Positions 47,093 through 58,435 of a stretch of DNA of 64,000 nucleotides are shown here, piece by piece. Source of the stretch: Cylindrodendrum hubeiense (Eukaryota > Ascomycota > Sordariomycetes > Hypocreales > Nectriaceae). Position 1 is the first letter of the stretch; every line of letters starts with the position of its first letter. The stretch is taken from contig JAANBB010000036.1 of assembly GCA_014621425.1 (NCBI GenBank), forward strand, positions 1 to 64,000. The letters are read 5' to 3'. Below the pieces are notes generated by a model. It saw only the letters and a list, made by a program, of their open reading frames with translations. It was not told the DNA's origin and made no database searches. The position numbers and the translations under genes are program-made.

Positions 47093-48295
47093 ATGAAGGT
47101 TGCGACACGATTACCCCTGCGGCTGGCGCCCCGACTCGTCAATGCCACCGCATTCATCCGCCCGATTCACTCCACGGCCGCGAAGCCCGCCAATGTCGCT
47201 CCGATTGTCGGCACCGGCCCGCCACCAGCGCCGCCGGAGCCTCCGTCCGCGGCCGAGGTGAATGTGCACCAGCGTGTCGCCCGCAGGAGGAAGCAGGCGG
47301 AGATGCTCAAGCATGCCAAGGAGATTCGAAGTGTGAGCGCTGGAAAGACCGGCACTCTGACAAAGAGGTTCTGGAAGGATGTTGCGGTTAAAGAATTGGA
47401 CGGTGAGTTACTACCAGGATCGCCATCTCCGGTGACGGCGACCGACAGCAATTGAGAAATATGGTTGGCAGAGTGCTAATAAGGACCATTACCAGGCGCC
47501 TATGAAGTTCATCTCGACACCCGACCCCTCCGACACCCTGTTACAAAGGAAATTGTCCGCCTCCCACTCTCGAAGCCTGATCTCGCGTCCGCCCTCGCTC
47601 TCGAATGGGATCTCTTGACGTCCGCTCAGGATGCCACCAGACACCATCTGATCCCTCTCACCAGTCTTATATGCCGAGCGCTTGACATTGCGGAAGCCGA
47701 TGTGGCGGCTGGGTCTGCGACGTCCGAGGTTCGGGCTGGTATCGCGGCGACGCTGATTAAATATATGGATACCGACTCGATCCTGTGTTGGGCGCCGCCC
47801 GCAGGAGAGTTCGATTTGAGGAATGATGCGGGAGAGTCGCTCCGGGATGTTCAAAAGCGCACGGCTGAGGAGATTGTGTCGTTCATGACTACTCATGTGT
47901 GGCCCGGCATCACTATTAAGCCCGTCCTGGACGGCCACACGATCTTCCCTGAGGAGCAGGAAGCCGGCGTCCGTGAGGTGGTCCAGGGCTGGATCACGGG
48001 TCTCGACCATTGGGAGATTGCTGGCCTTGAGCGGGGTGTGCTGGCAGGCAAAAGCCTCATCACCGCAGCCCGATTCGTCACCGAATGGAGTGAGGGATCG
48101 GTCGGCAAGGGCGAGCACAACACGGGCAAGAAGTTTGGCGTGGACGATGCGGCTCTGGCTACAAGCTTGGAGGTGGATTGGCAGACCGGGCAGTGGGGAG
48201 AGGTCGAGGACACGCACGACGTCAACAAGGAGGATGTGAAGAGGCAGATAGGCAGTGTTGCGTTGTTGGTGTCTGGTACGTCCAAGAGCGCCTAG
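47093..48295 (+). CDS. ATP12: mitochondrial ATP synthase assembly factor Atp12
   Basis: Exon 1 is 47093-47402 and exon 2 is 47496-48295, with a 93-bp intron (GTGAGT...CAG, phase 1); the product is 369 aa. The N-terminus (MKVATRLPLRLAPRLVNATA) is a typical mitochondrial presequence, followed by a Pro/Ala-rich spacer. The Atp12 domain begins at RFWKDVAVKELDGAYEVHLD and runs through LALEWDLLTS, LIKYMDTDSILCW and GWITGLDHWEIAGLERGV. Family knowledge: Atp12 is a matrix chaperone that binds the F1 alpha subunit and prevents its aggregation before F1 assembly. Conserved residues of the domain appear intact. The spacer between presequence and domain is longer than in yeast, as is common in filamentous fungi. 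Confidence 0.94.
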
Positions 48296-50078
48296 AGATG
48301 CTCGTTGCTCGTAGACATTGACGCAGAGTGTACGACGAGTTATGTAAAAGGCAACGGTGTTGTCCGGCTTGTACACTACGGTTCTAAAACATGACTATGT
48401 AGAAATATATCAGCGAAATAACAATACTACAAGAATACAGTATACATCATGAAGGTATCAGTGGCTGTAAACATCCTGCAGATTGTCGGTGATGATATGC
48501 TTGGCAGACACAGCTTTGCTCGTATTCCGATGTTGGTGTCGGTGTTGGGTGACAACGGTGGAGATGAGCTGGCATCTTGGCCAACGGCAAAGTTACAGGG
48601 CCCCTCTATGGGGGCTCCATCGCAGGTGTTGAGGCTGGGCCAGGCGTCAATCATTGCGGTTAGGGTAACGCAGGGAGGTCCTCTGCAGGCAACATGATCT
48701 TGGCCCATGGTGCTAAATCGGTCGGAGTTTGCGATGCCAAGCATGTGCTTGGAGGTTGCTTATGTCACTAATTTCAATTCGCCTCGCGGTGAGAAACAGA
48801 CTCGCGGGAGCCAGGTTCCACCCCGTGCGTCCCACGTGCCCCATGTCTTCCGTCCAGGTGTTGGTTTGTCAACAAGGGCAGCTCGGAACTTTGAGCCCTC
48901 AAGGCACGCCCCAGCAGCTTAACTCAACCTCAGTTTGATCTTGAAATGTTTTGCATCTGTACATACGATTATCCCCACTGTCTTGAGGCTCGTCGCGAAC
49001 CGGCTGCCTCTTTGCCACCGACTCATGGCCACCGCGAACTAGCAGTGTCAATGATGACGCCCAGCAACGGCACGAATCATGGCCAGATGTAAGCACCCAT
49101 CTGCCCAGCGCTCCGCTTTGTCGCTTTTCGGCAAGGTTGGGTGAGGGAACAAGGGTCGCCTCGCCGCTGAGGCGCTAATCTCTCGCCCCGACGGGTTAGC
49201 TTGCCCAGTAAGGCGGAGTCGGGGGATGGATGGGGCCTGCTGAGAATAGAAAGGATCACGCCTCCAGGTGAAACAGGAACAAGAACGTGTCTCTCGTCGG
49301 CCTTGGACGTCAGGTGCGTAGGTTCAGCCAAGTGAAGAAGCAGACGAAGGAACAACAGAGACTGGGAACGGGGAGGCAAGCCACGCCGGTTCCCGTCGAT
49401 GAGGCGTTGTGCTTCTTTGCATGCTCTTTGCACGTTCTTTGCACGTATCCGTACGCATTGGACAGGAAGTGCACTTTCGTTGCTTTGGAGGCGGAACGGG
49501 AACGGCAACGTGCATTTCCAGATGCTTAACTCGGCTAACCACCATCGACACAGCAAGACTGGGTCCTGGCGGCTAACAGAGTGCCGTCCGTACTACGTCG
49601 TAGCTGCAGCCCTCAGACAGACAAACCTGGGCCCTGGGATGACAGGAGGCCGATGATGTTTGGCGATTTTCAGCTCCCCAATTAAGGCTCGCTTGGCAAG
49701 CCATTAGCGCAACTCCGTGACCATGCACAGCCGGGGCGTAGCGCCACCGGGACCACCGACAGGGGCAATTGAAGCCTGTCGAGAGGCCCAGGAGGCCCGT
49801 CCTAGATCCTGCTTGGGCCGTACTGGCGCTGGTGACGGCTGGCGCAGCTCGTACAGGAGCCGGGACGTCGCATCCGTGTCCATGCTCCAGTTGTAGTACG
49901 GGCTTAGTACAGATCTGAACAGTAGCTAAAATGAAATAAAGCTGTCCGCGGGCCCTGGTCGTCCCACGAGTCCTCGTTCGCGACTGTTATTGTTATCCCA
50001 GCGGCCATCCGACCTACCGACCCAGCGATCCGAACGACGTGCGAACGACTCGAACGGCGACTCACAAGACGACTCGAG
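48296..50078. other. intergenic stretch
   Basis: This is the 3' flank of ATP12 and a long upstream region of the aspartic protease gene. Open frames (such as 49077-49556, minus) are GC-rich and random. No gene recognised. Confidence 0.45.
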
Positions 50079-51854
50079 ATGCGGTGGATAACATGGGGGC
50101 CGGCGCTGGCCGTGCTGGGCAGCTCCTGTGCCGAGGCGGCCTTGTTCCCTCGCGCCGTCACTGGCAAGGGCTTCCTGTCAGTGCCCGTCGGGACCGTCAA
50201 CAAGCCCAACAAGGACAAATCGAAGCGAGCTGAAGCGGGCACGATTCTCCAACAGCTGGAGAACAAGGACTTCTTCTACGCGGCAGAAAGTGGGTTTTAA
50301 ACTTGCGGGATCCCCTGCGCCCAATTGCGGGATTGCATTCCAGACGAACCGTTGCAGAGAACTAACCGCTGAAACCTTGCCTCACCAGTCGACTTCGGCA
50401 CGCCGCCCCAAACCGTCCTCGTCCTCGTCGACACGGGCTCCAACGAGCTGTGGGTAAACCCCGACTGCGACACCGCGCCGTCGCTGCAGCAGGAAGCGCA
50501 ATGCAAGTCCTTTGGCGAGTACGACCCCGACAAGTCCACCACGCCGCCCATCGGGCCCTTCGGCAAGGAGACGATCAACTACGGCGACGCCTCCGACCCG
50601 ACGACGCTGACGTCGGCTACCATCCGCTACTATACCGACACGCTGAGCTTTGGCGGCGCCTCCAACATCACCAACCAGACCTTCGGCATTGTCACTGAGA
50701 GCGATGGCATCTCCCAGGGTATCCTGGGCCTGTCCCCCGATCTGCGGGCCGGCTTCGACAGCGACGAGCCCTACAGCCTGGTGCTCACCTCCATGGCCGA
50801 CCAGGGCCTCATCGCCAGCCGCGCATTCGCCCTCGATCTGCGCCACTCCGACTCCGAGACGGGCGCCGTCATCTACGGCGGCCTGGACCGCAGCAAGTTC
50901 ATCGGCGAGCTGGAAAAGACGCCCATCATCAAGGGCGAGGGTGGCGAGTTCCGCCTGGCCGTGACCCTGACCAGCCTCGGCGTCACCATCGGACAGTCGG
51001 AGGAGTTTGGCCTCGACGAGGGCGACAGCAACGTCATGCTCGACTCGGGAACCACCATCACCCGCATGCACTACTCGGCCGCCTACCCGATCCTCGAGGC
51101 GCTCGATGCCCAGGACGACGGCGAGGGCTATTACGTCACCGAGTGCTCGTACCGAGAGCGGTCCGGCAGCGTCGACTTTGGCTTCGGCAAGAAAATCATC
51201 CAGGTGCCCTTCCGCGACTTCATCCTCGATATTGGCGACGGCACATGGTGCTACATCGGCATCGTCGTCACCACAGATCAGCAAATTCTCGGCGACTCGG
51301 TGTTGAGGGCGGGATACTTCATCTTTGACTGGGATAACGAGGAGCTGCACGTTGCTCAGGCCGCGAACTGCGGCGACGATGACATTGTGGCCATCGGGTC
51401 GGGTACTGATTCGGTTCCCTCCGTCACGGGCAACTGCAAGCAGAGCGATGCCTTTGCTACGGCCACCAATTCCGGCTCTGAAACTGAAACCGAAACCGCA
51501 ACTGTAAGCCCTCCCCTAGCAAGCTCACCAAAAGCCCCATTCGGGATATTTGGAGTTATAGCAAGCACTTAGCTAACCCCATCACAGCAACTGGCCTCCA
51601 GGACGGCTGGTCTCCCAACCAAGGCCTACACGACCACCTTCACCATCACGTCATGCCCCGAGTTTGAACAGGGCGCCTGCACCACCGGCGTGGTCACGAC
51701 TCAGACATTTGGCCCCGCGCGGGTCACGGTCACGGTCACGGCGGGCGCTGACTCGAGCAACACCGACGATGACTCGGGTGCGTGGCAAACAATGCCGACG
51801 AGCTGGATTTTTGTAGTTATTGGTGCATTTGCAGTTGGATATAACCTGGTATAG
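50079..51854 (+). CDS. GPI-anchored aspartic protease (yapsin/OPSB-like, peptidase A1)
   Basis: Exons 50079-50289, 50389-51503 and 51588-51854, with introns of 99 and 84 bp; the product is 530 aa. A signal peptide (MRWITWGPALAVLGSSCAEA) is followed by a short propeptide with a KR site (KSKRAEAG). Both catalytic motifs are intact: VDTGSNELW with Asp85 and MLDSGTTITR with Asp289. The sequence between has the usual pepsin landmarks (GILGLSPDL, ALDLRHSDSETGAVIYGG). The tail is Ser/Thr-rich and ends in a hydrophobic stretch (WIFVVIGAFAVGYNLV) after small residues, as in a GPI-anchor signal. Family knowledge: such proteases sit at the plasma membrane or wall and process wall and secreted proteins. 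The tail contains a TCPEFEQGACTTG Cys pair. The start is the first Met of the signal peptide. Confidence 0.93.
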
Positions 51855-52355
51855 ACGGGTACGGCATTTACGACGACTTTGTATTTAAAACGACATATTT
51901 TCTTGTTTGAGTGGCCTATATAGATCGCATACATGGCAGAGCGCCGTCTGGTTTTTGGCATTTGATACGATAGATTAAAGACGCCACTGGTTCAGCTTTT
52001 ACGAGTGATGTGTCATTTACATTTTATTCTCTCCCCAAACACCAACTTTGCGAGGATGAGTTTTGTTATCCGCACGCATCAGCAACCAGATAGGGCATAC
52101 GGATAATAAATATATATGAGAAGAGGATGAATAAAATACTTGTAATTGTAAGGTTTATCAACAAGCATGGTGAAAGCTTATTTTGGCTTCTATGCACCGC
52201 AAAAGTACGCAAACAAAGGAAAGGCAAAGGAGTCAATAGCTTCTATCTCGTAATAAATTACAACCACATGGATGATGCGTTAATAAGGCAGTCAGAGTTT
52301 GAGCCCAACATATCACGGGTGATCAGATTGGATGAGGAAAACAGCAAAATATAAA
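51855..52355. other. intergenic stretch between convergent genes
   Basis: This AT-rich DNA holds the 3' flanks of the aspartic protease gene (plus) and the subtilase gene (minus). No gene seen. Confidence 0.55.
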
Positions 52356-54386
52356 TTAATCACCTTTTGATGCAGGCGGAGATGTAAGCCATGAAATGGC
52401 AAACGACTGCTCAGAGTTGGCAAGGATATTCTGTGCCTCGATCGAGACAAGAATTTCAGTCTGAGGAATTGGGTCTAGAATGACCTGTTCAACATTATTC
52501 TGGACATCCGGAGAGGCCGCAGACCCGCCATTACCATATTCCAAGCTGTTGCCACTCTGGACAATAAGGTTGAGGTTGTTTTGAATCTTGCTTCCGGGCA
52601 GATCATGATAAGCAAGGGTAACTTTCAATGCCGATGCTCCACCATCGATATCCTTGGGGTTCAATGCAAACCGAAATACTTCTCCCTGCTTCAGGGCGGG
52701 CCCGATCAGACAGCCACTCTTGGCTGGGAGGGTGGGGTTCTGAGAAGCGTCCGAAGCCGTGAAGATGGTCGACTCCAACATGGATGCAGTCGATGTCAGG
52801 TTGACACGGCCAAACCCTTGAGCTTCGACGGGGATTCCAGGCAAATGATCGGCACCGTTGATGATGAGACAACGAAGAAGGACGGAAGGGGGGTTCTCAA
52901 CCCCCTTGGTATGCAAGATCTCTCGCAATACTGCAACGCAGCCCGCAACCAGAGGTGTTGCTTGGCTCGTACCAGACAAAGGTTTCCACCTTGCGCCGGG
53001 CTCAGTGGGGCAGTCGGTTTGCTCCCCGTACCAAGCAGCCTTGGGATCGGTGCTCTGGGCGGAGAAGATGTTAAAACCCGGTGCGACCACATCGGGCTTG
53101 ATGAGGCCGTCTACCGTCGGTCCGCGGGAAGAAGTGACCAGTACCTCGCCCGGGCTGAAGTTTGTCTTAGCGTTCTTCCCTGGTTCGTTTACTCTCGTGG
53201 AGCCCGAAGCGCCTACTGTCAGGCAGTTTTTGGCCGCTGCTTGGGCTCCAATAGTAGGACCCCTATCTGGCCCGCCGTTGTTCCCAGCAGAAAAGCAAAT
53301 GAAAGTTTCCGGATGGTCCCAGACGAACTTATCAATGTGCTTGGCAGCATCTGTGTAATGACGCTGCCCACTGCTATCCGCGAAGGCATCGCCCCAAGAG
53401 TTGCTGTGAATACGGCACTCGTGGAGTTCATAGGGTTCCCAGAATAGATTTTTCAGGTCAACTGGCGACTCCAGTGCTCTCATTTCATTGTTCCAGAGAG
53501 ATTGCACAACCAGCTCTGAATCCTGAGCCACGCCGCCGATTCTTCCTTTCGGGGTGTCGAAGTCTCGGCCCAACACCATCCCGCAGACATGGGTTCCGTG
53601 ACCGTGTGGGTCATTGGCCAACCCCTTGCGACTGACGGGGAGAAGAGCGCGCACTCTTCCTGCAAAGGCCGGGTGGCACTTCTCAAGGTCGCCTCTGTCG
53701 AAGCCAGTGTCGGCGACAGCAACTCGTTGACCACGTCCTCGGAACGGTAGACCTTCCAGAGTGATGTCCGCATTGACAATCTTTCTTGCTACATCATCGT
53801 GAAGAACAATGGGCACCACTTCTTCGATCATGCGGACACGATCGTCTGAAGCAATGAGAGGAAGCAACGTGCGCTTCACACGGAGCCTGACTTTGCTCTC
53901 GGTGACTCTCAGTTCGTCCGCCGGGACATGGACGCACTCGGAGATCCTTTCTGCCACCTCAGAGATCTCACCTAGCACTTCTTCATGAACCATGACGTCC
54001 ACGAGGCATTCTTCTTCTTTTGTCTCTGCTACTCGGTTGAAGACTTGAGATCCGAGTTGTGTCTCTTCGGTGGGCGCTCCCAAGTCCACTTGAATTTTGA
54101 ACTTATTGCGGTATACGTCGACCTGGCGAATGAAGTCCAGCTCACGTATACTCGACAAGTCCTTGGCCTCGTAGTAGCATAAATAAATGCCCTCTCCTAG
54201 GTTCTCGCGTATAGAAACTCCCAGACGCTCAAGGTGTACTTCTTGCCCGATGCTCAGTACGTCGTACACGCCAATAGTGATGTAGTTGGTGTGAGCAGCA
54301 TCCTGGGCATACGTTTCTTGGGGATCAATGGTCTGACCGTTGATTGTAACCGGAACGGAATCAGACGGAGGAGTTGTGGATGCCAT
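52356..54386 (-). CDS. subtilisin-like serine protease (S8) without signal peptide
   Basis: A single exon encodes 676 aa. The catalytic set is intact: Asp226 in VADTGFD, His263 in DPHGHGTHVCGM, the oxyanion Asn in FSAGNNGG (about 369) and Ser474 in SGTSQATPLVAG. Residues 1-210 form an N-terminal region with two similar halves (IYLCYYEAKDLSSI and LVDVMVHEEVLGE) that could act as an inhibitor or prodomain. A C-terminal beta-sandwich region (about 550-670) follows, as in KP-43-type subtilases. The N-terminus (MASTTPPSDSVPVTINGQTI) is polar, so no secretion signal is visible; it is either cytosolic or exported unconventionally. Lack of introns in a 2-kb gene contrasts with most neighbours and could reflect acquisition from bacteria, which is only a suggestion. 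The opposite-strand frames are shadows. Confidence 0.93.
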   Translation of the reverse strand: MASTTPPSDSVPVTINGQTIDPQETYAQDAAHTNYITIGVYDVLSIGQEVHLERLGVSIRENLGEGIYLCYYEAKDLSSIRELDFIRQVDVYRNKFKIQVDLGAPTEETQLGSQVFNRVAETKEEECLVDVMVHEEVLGEISEVAERISECVHVPADELRVTESKVRLRVKRTLLPLIASDDRVRMIEEVVPIVLHDDVARKIVNADITLEGLPFRGRGQRVAVADTGFDRGDLEKCHPAFAGRVRALLPVSRKGLANDPHGHGTHVCGMVLGRDFDTPKGRIGGVAQDSELVVQSLWNNEMRALESPVDLKNLFWEPYELHECRIHSNSWGDAFADSSGQRHYTDAAKHIDKFVWDHPETFICFSAGNNGGPDRGPTIGAQAAAKNCLTVGASGSTRVNEPGKNAKTNFSPGEVLVTSSRGPTVDGLIKPDVVAPGFNIFSAQSTDPKAAWYGEQTDCPTEPGARWKPLSGTSQATPLVAGCVAVLREILHTKGVENPPSVLLRCLIINGADHLPGIPVEAQGFGRVNLTSTASMLESTIFTASDASQNPTLPAKSGCLIGPALKQGEVFRFALNPKDIDGGASALKVTLAYHDLPGSKIQNNLNLIVQSGNSLEYGNGGSAASPDVQNNVEQVILDPIPQTEILVSIEAQNILANSEQSFAISWLTSPPASKGD

Positions 54387-56091
54387 GATGGCAATTCTAG
54401 ACGAAAGATTTGAACTTGGAGTGACTTGGGGGCGAGTAAATCCAGGGTTGGTACTTTCTCTCTTAAAACTCCAGCTTACAACGGCTAACCTTAGTCTTCC
54501 ACTCTAGGGAAACTTAGACCGTATGAGACATAGAGAAACCGGTCTGATGCAGCCTAATGGGCCTGAACATTGCCTATATCCAATCAAAATTCCAAACCAT
54601 CCCAATCATAGTCCATGCTGCTGCTCTATGATCACACCATATTGATCACGAGCACATCTCAGTAACACAGCCAGCCACAAATCCCAAAACCATCGAGTAC
54701 GGACTGATACTATGTTCTTACAAAGCAGCTAGCAGCCGTGCCTGACCTTGATAGTCTACGCTATGGCAGCAGCAAAAGTCTAGAAGAGCCCATCTATGCA
54801 GAAGCACGTCAGTTCAGTTAGCCATAATCGAACTCGTTTTGAGCTCGAGCACATTTCTTAGACACAGCTAGCCACAATATGTTGGTGCCATCGAGTCAGA
54901 GCCAATTCTAAGTCGTAGAAAAGCGGCTAGCAGTCGTGTTCAACGTTGAGAACCCGCATCCGGACAGTTGAATTGATCTAGATGAGTCCATCTCCGTCAA
55001 AGCGCACCATCCCAGCTAAATACTACGTGCTGCGTTGAACTATAATCATGCAAATACGTGCCTCCAGCTCGCCACAACCTCTGCAATCCATACTAGCATG
55101 CCTGAGTTGCTCATGATGATCTCAATAGTTCCTAGACATGCATGCAGTTTATGTGAACTCTAGACGCTGCGCCACGGTGTAGGTGCGGATTGATACCCGC
55201 GCTATCGGCACTCGGCATGTAGTATCAGGGGAGGTGTCTTCTGCAGCTAAACACATCGGGAGGGAGGCCTAGGTGCCCGGGTAGACACCTGGTTCTCAGA
55301 ATGTTCTTAGCGTTGAAAACGCGCGGTAACCAACCCCCACATGAATTGTCGGTCTGAGATCTGGTTGGCGAGCTGGGGTAAACGCAATGTCTCATAATAT
55401 CCCACAATACGTCGGCGAATACACATCATAAATAAAGTATGGACTACGCTAGCTTGTATACTGCAGTAACTCAATATGTAGACAATGATGAGAAATACCC
55501 CCCTCGAATTGCGTAAGAGGCCAAGATGCATTCAGCTACCTGGGTCAATAGCGGTGGACGCTCCAGTATGTCACAAGCCATTCCTTGAATTTGTCAAGCC
55601 TCTAGTCTGTGCATATCCCTACAAAACTCTTGTTGATGCAGAGGTATCTCAGGGTCCCTTATAAATAATAAGAAATATCGAGGCCGTTAAGCGTGGCGGT
55701 CTGTAGTAAAGTGTAGATCATTTGCAGACAGAAAATCATGGTACTTACTGTAGAGTCTCGATGCAGACTAATGTACCTCCCAGCCTGGGTTTTTATTGGC
55801 CATATATCACTAGAGTAGCTAAACTGGAGCCTGGCATATTTGAAGCAATAGTTCGATTCGTTTCAGCTTCTTTGCGAACGCCACAAATTTGTAGGCAACG
55901 CAAGACCCACCCACCCATGCCGATCACGCATCGTCACAAACGCCTGAGAGCCGAAGGTCAGGAAGTGCCAGCGTGAGACTGTGAGAAGTATGAGATGTCT
56001 AGAATTTCATGCGAAAGAAAACAATACTCACTCTCAATCAAATCATTCAATCACATCATCCAACTAAACCAAACTTTCCCACCTATCAACA
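54387..56091. other. gene-poor stretch with diverged direct repeats
   Basis: No recognisable gene. A segment at about 54650-54815 resembles 54847-55010 (see repeat entry). A weaker third resemblance may start near 55055. The right end is the promoter of the small orphan gene. Confidence 0.45.
54650..55010. repeat. two diverged direct repeats of about 165 bp, offset 197 bp
   Basis: Shared landmarks in the same order: GAGCACAT, ACACAGC.AGCCACAA, CCATCGAGT, GC.GCTAGCAG.CGTG, then AG..CCATCT and a GC-CAC block. Differences are often C/T or G/A, as expected from repeat-induced point mutation or simple decay. No open frame is shared, so the origin is unknown. Confidence 0.55.
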
Positions 56092-56562
56092 ATGTCTGAT
56101 TCTTCCACCGTCATTGCTCCTGTCGGAGCCGTCCTTCAGATCACTCAGACTTCTGAAGGCCAGTACAGCATCAAGCAGCTTCCCACTGAGCAGCCCACTC
56201 CTATTGTGCTCCACAGCGATGACCGCCAGGTCATCGATTTCGACATCAAGTTCATCCGAGTAAGATAAGTCCTAATCCCAGTCAATTCATCACTAACGTA
56301 AAATCATCAGATTGTCGGATACTATGATTCCAACACCCGAGAGATCGGCATCACTCCCTTCATCGCTGGCGCGAGGTTGGGCAACGGATACTATGCTAGC
56401 CTCGATAACGGTATCGGCATCGACCTGGAGTACCTCATTTACAGCGGAAGGCTGAGCATTGGTCCCGATGCGGGCAAGAAGAAGCTTCGTCTCAGCATCC
56501 ACCTCAAAGGCGCATGGGGTCTTCCCGGCATTGACACCGATGTTGACCTGTTCAATATTTGA
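56092..56562 (+). CDS. small orphan beta-rich protein, 139 aa
   Basis: Exon 1 is 56092-56259 and exon 2 is 56311-56562, with a 51-bp intron (GTAAGA...CAG, phase 0). The sequence alternates short beta-type segments and turns: VIAPVGAVLQITQTSEGQYS, QVIDFDIKFIR, IVGYYDSNTREIGITPFIAG, RLGNGYYASLDNGIGIDLEY and LRLSIHLKGAWGLPGIDTDV. No signal peptide, membrane segment or Cys. Codon use is biased toward C-ending codons and the leader is A/C-rich, which suggests a well-expressed gene. I do not recognise the family; a cytosolic lectin-like or other beta-sandwich protein is conceivable but not supported by a motif. Confidence 0.75.
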
Positions 56563-57352
56563 AGAGGGTTCTTAGGGGTTGGGTGAAGGAATCTACAAAG
56601 CTGTAATTGAAGTCGAGCCTTAGGGCACCTTTTAATTATCAAGTCATACTTAAAGTAGAATGTTTGATGAAGTGATACATCCAGGTGCAAGCTCCTCGTG
56701 AGGAATATTATGTGGTCCACTCGCTGCTCTGCTCATTCATCAAGCTCTGAAAGAAGGGCAATGATATTAACGCTCTCTTTTTAGCCGCACGCATGAAGAC
56801 AACAGCAAAATGCCGTCTCAATCGCATCTTATTTGATGTGCCACATCATGTTTTTTAAGGCTGGTTGTGGCATCCTCCGGGGAATGACCCATGCTCGCAG
56901 TCTCCGCCCTCCCATTCATATATACCCTACACCACCGTGTCAAAAGAGAATGGATTCTTGTGCGACAGAAAGTAAAAGATAAAGGCGAAATGAATATGAA
57001 AACCATGTAAATGCAGTAATTGATTTAAAAGCATTTTTCTTTCATTTCAATTTTTTGGGGGGAATGGGCCACCATCGTGAACATTTGGTGACAACCTGTA
57101 TCCAAGCTATGGCATGTTTGCGACTCATTGGTATGTCTATCCAACCAAAACAAAGCATTCCCGAATTTGCGGTAAATTAAGCTATAAATACACGGGATAT
57201 TATTAGTCAACCAAGATCTACATGTCAGAGTAACATCGACAGTAATTATGGCTGGATTGGGTATTTCTGCACAAGTTTCTTGGTCCGCACGTGGTGGGAA
57301 CGGGTGTCCCTGTCAGATTTTAGATAATAGCCTGTATGCAGGTTCGAGGAGC
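56563..57352. other. intergenic stretch
   Basis: This is the 3' flank of the orphan gene, AT-rich. No gene or repeat recognised. Confidence 0.5.
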
Positions 57353-57949
57353 TTATTCCGACGATAGTTTGGGTGTAGCATGGGATGTAGCAGGGAAATG
57401 ACGGCGTGTGATGACTAAGTAGGTCTCCGAGGTCAAAATGACGTTGCGGATCTCAGATGGGTCGTGACCAGATATCGTGAACGTCGCCTCGGTTGGAGAG
57501 TGGAGGCGAGTTTCTCCTGATAGCAGATACCGAGGCACCGAAAAGTCGACCCACTTGACGATAGCGCTATGGCTCCGTGTTCTCGACACTACCCCCCCTG
57601 CAATGTAGGTTGTGCTGTGCCACACAACCCTTGCTTGTTCCCCTCGCTGAATCTCAGCGAGATTTGGCACTGCTGACCGCAGGGGGCCAACGAGATGGCA
57701 GCAGACCGGGACGGGTAGCGCAGTTGTGACTGGCGGCTGAGACTTTGGTGTCGCTGGGCCTGATCCAGAGGGCCTTGACGACTGGGGCCGCACTCCGGGC
57801 CGAACCAAGTGATGAGGACCAAGTAATGAGGACCAAGTGAGGACCAAGTGATGACGAAGTCTAGGCCGAGGACGGTGAATGCGGAGGAGACTCCCCAAAC
57901 ACAATATCCACAGATCAATAATGGAATCCCGACAGCGCCGATTGGGCAT
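57353..57949 (-). CDS. doubtful hypothetical protein, possibly broken or spliced
   Basis: A 198-codon frame ends in a protein-like stretch (RSHSAIVKWVDFSVPRYLL, then FTISGHDPSEIRNVILTSE). A second minus-strand frame (58137-57589) overlaps it and carries a hydrophobic segment (IGAVGIPLLICGYCVWGV). The two may be parts of one gene joined by an intron or broken by slippage in a CACTTGGTCCT tandem repeat at about 57800-57853. The 5' part lies close to the acyl-CoA ligase promoter. I cannot settle a model or name a family. Confidence 0.3.
   Translation of the reverse strand: MPNRRCRDSIIDLWILCLGSLLRIHRPRPRLRHHLVLTWSSLLGPHHLVRPGVRPQSSRPSGSGPATPKSQPPVTTALPVPVCCHLVGPLRSAVPNLAEIQRGEQARVVWHSTTYIAGGVVSRTRSHSAIVKWVDFSVPRYLLSGETRLHSPTEATFTISGHDPSEIRNVILTSETYLVITRRHFPATSHATPKLSSE
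57800..57853. repeat. short tandem repeat GGACCAAGTGATGA-type, about 4 units
   Basis: Imperfect units of 11-14 bp built on GAGGACCAAGT are repeated head to tail. They fall inside the doubtful minus-strand frame and could have caused a length change there. Confidence 0.7.
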
Positions 57950-58435
57950 GACCTCGCCGCCGCCCAGGCTGTGGAGCGCGCCGTAGCAGACAATGCGGAG
58001 AATGCGGGGCGTCTCCAGGCGCTAGGCTGGATTTCCCCAGCTTTCTGGGTCCAGCTTGGGGGGCTTGGGGGGAGCATGGCGAACAGCGCGGCACAGCGGA
58101 AGCAAAGCGGAGGCACGGCGAATCGAGAGCGAGACACCAGGCTGGCTATTTCGGCATTGGCGGTAGCTAATGGATGCGCCAGCCGAAAGTTGCGGTTGGC
58201 CGCTGTGCGCTCTGGTTCTTTATCAGGCCGCTCGTCGCCTCTTCCGCTCTACTTCTTCCGCTCTGCTTCCGCTCTGCGACACTGATTTCTGCTCTCCTCT
58301 CCAAACCTTTCTCTTTTCTCCCAACAGCGTCTCTGAAGTGTAGATTCCCCAGCGACGCCGTTTATTCCCCCTCGTCATTTGCGATCCATCTGCCTGTACT
58401 CCGTCCCGCCCCCCCAAAGGCCCTCCCGAGCCACG

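Noticed and set aside
50382..51350. 322-codon open frame antisense to the aspartic protease
   Set aside because: Mirror of a GC-rich coding exon with strong third-position bias; no recognisable motif, while the sense strand encodes an intact protease.
57353..58137. Confident annotation of a membrane-protein gene
   Set aside because: Neither frame alone gives a sound start, splice sites and domain; kept only as a doubtful entry.
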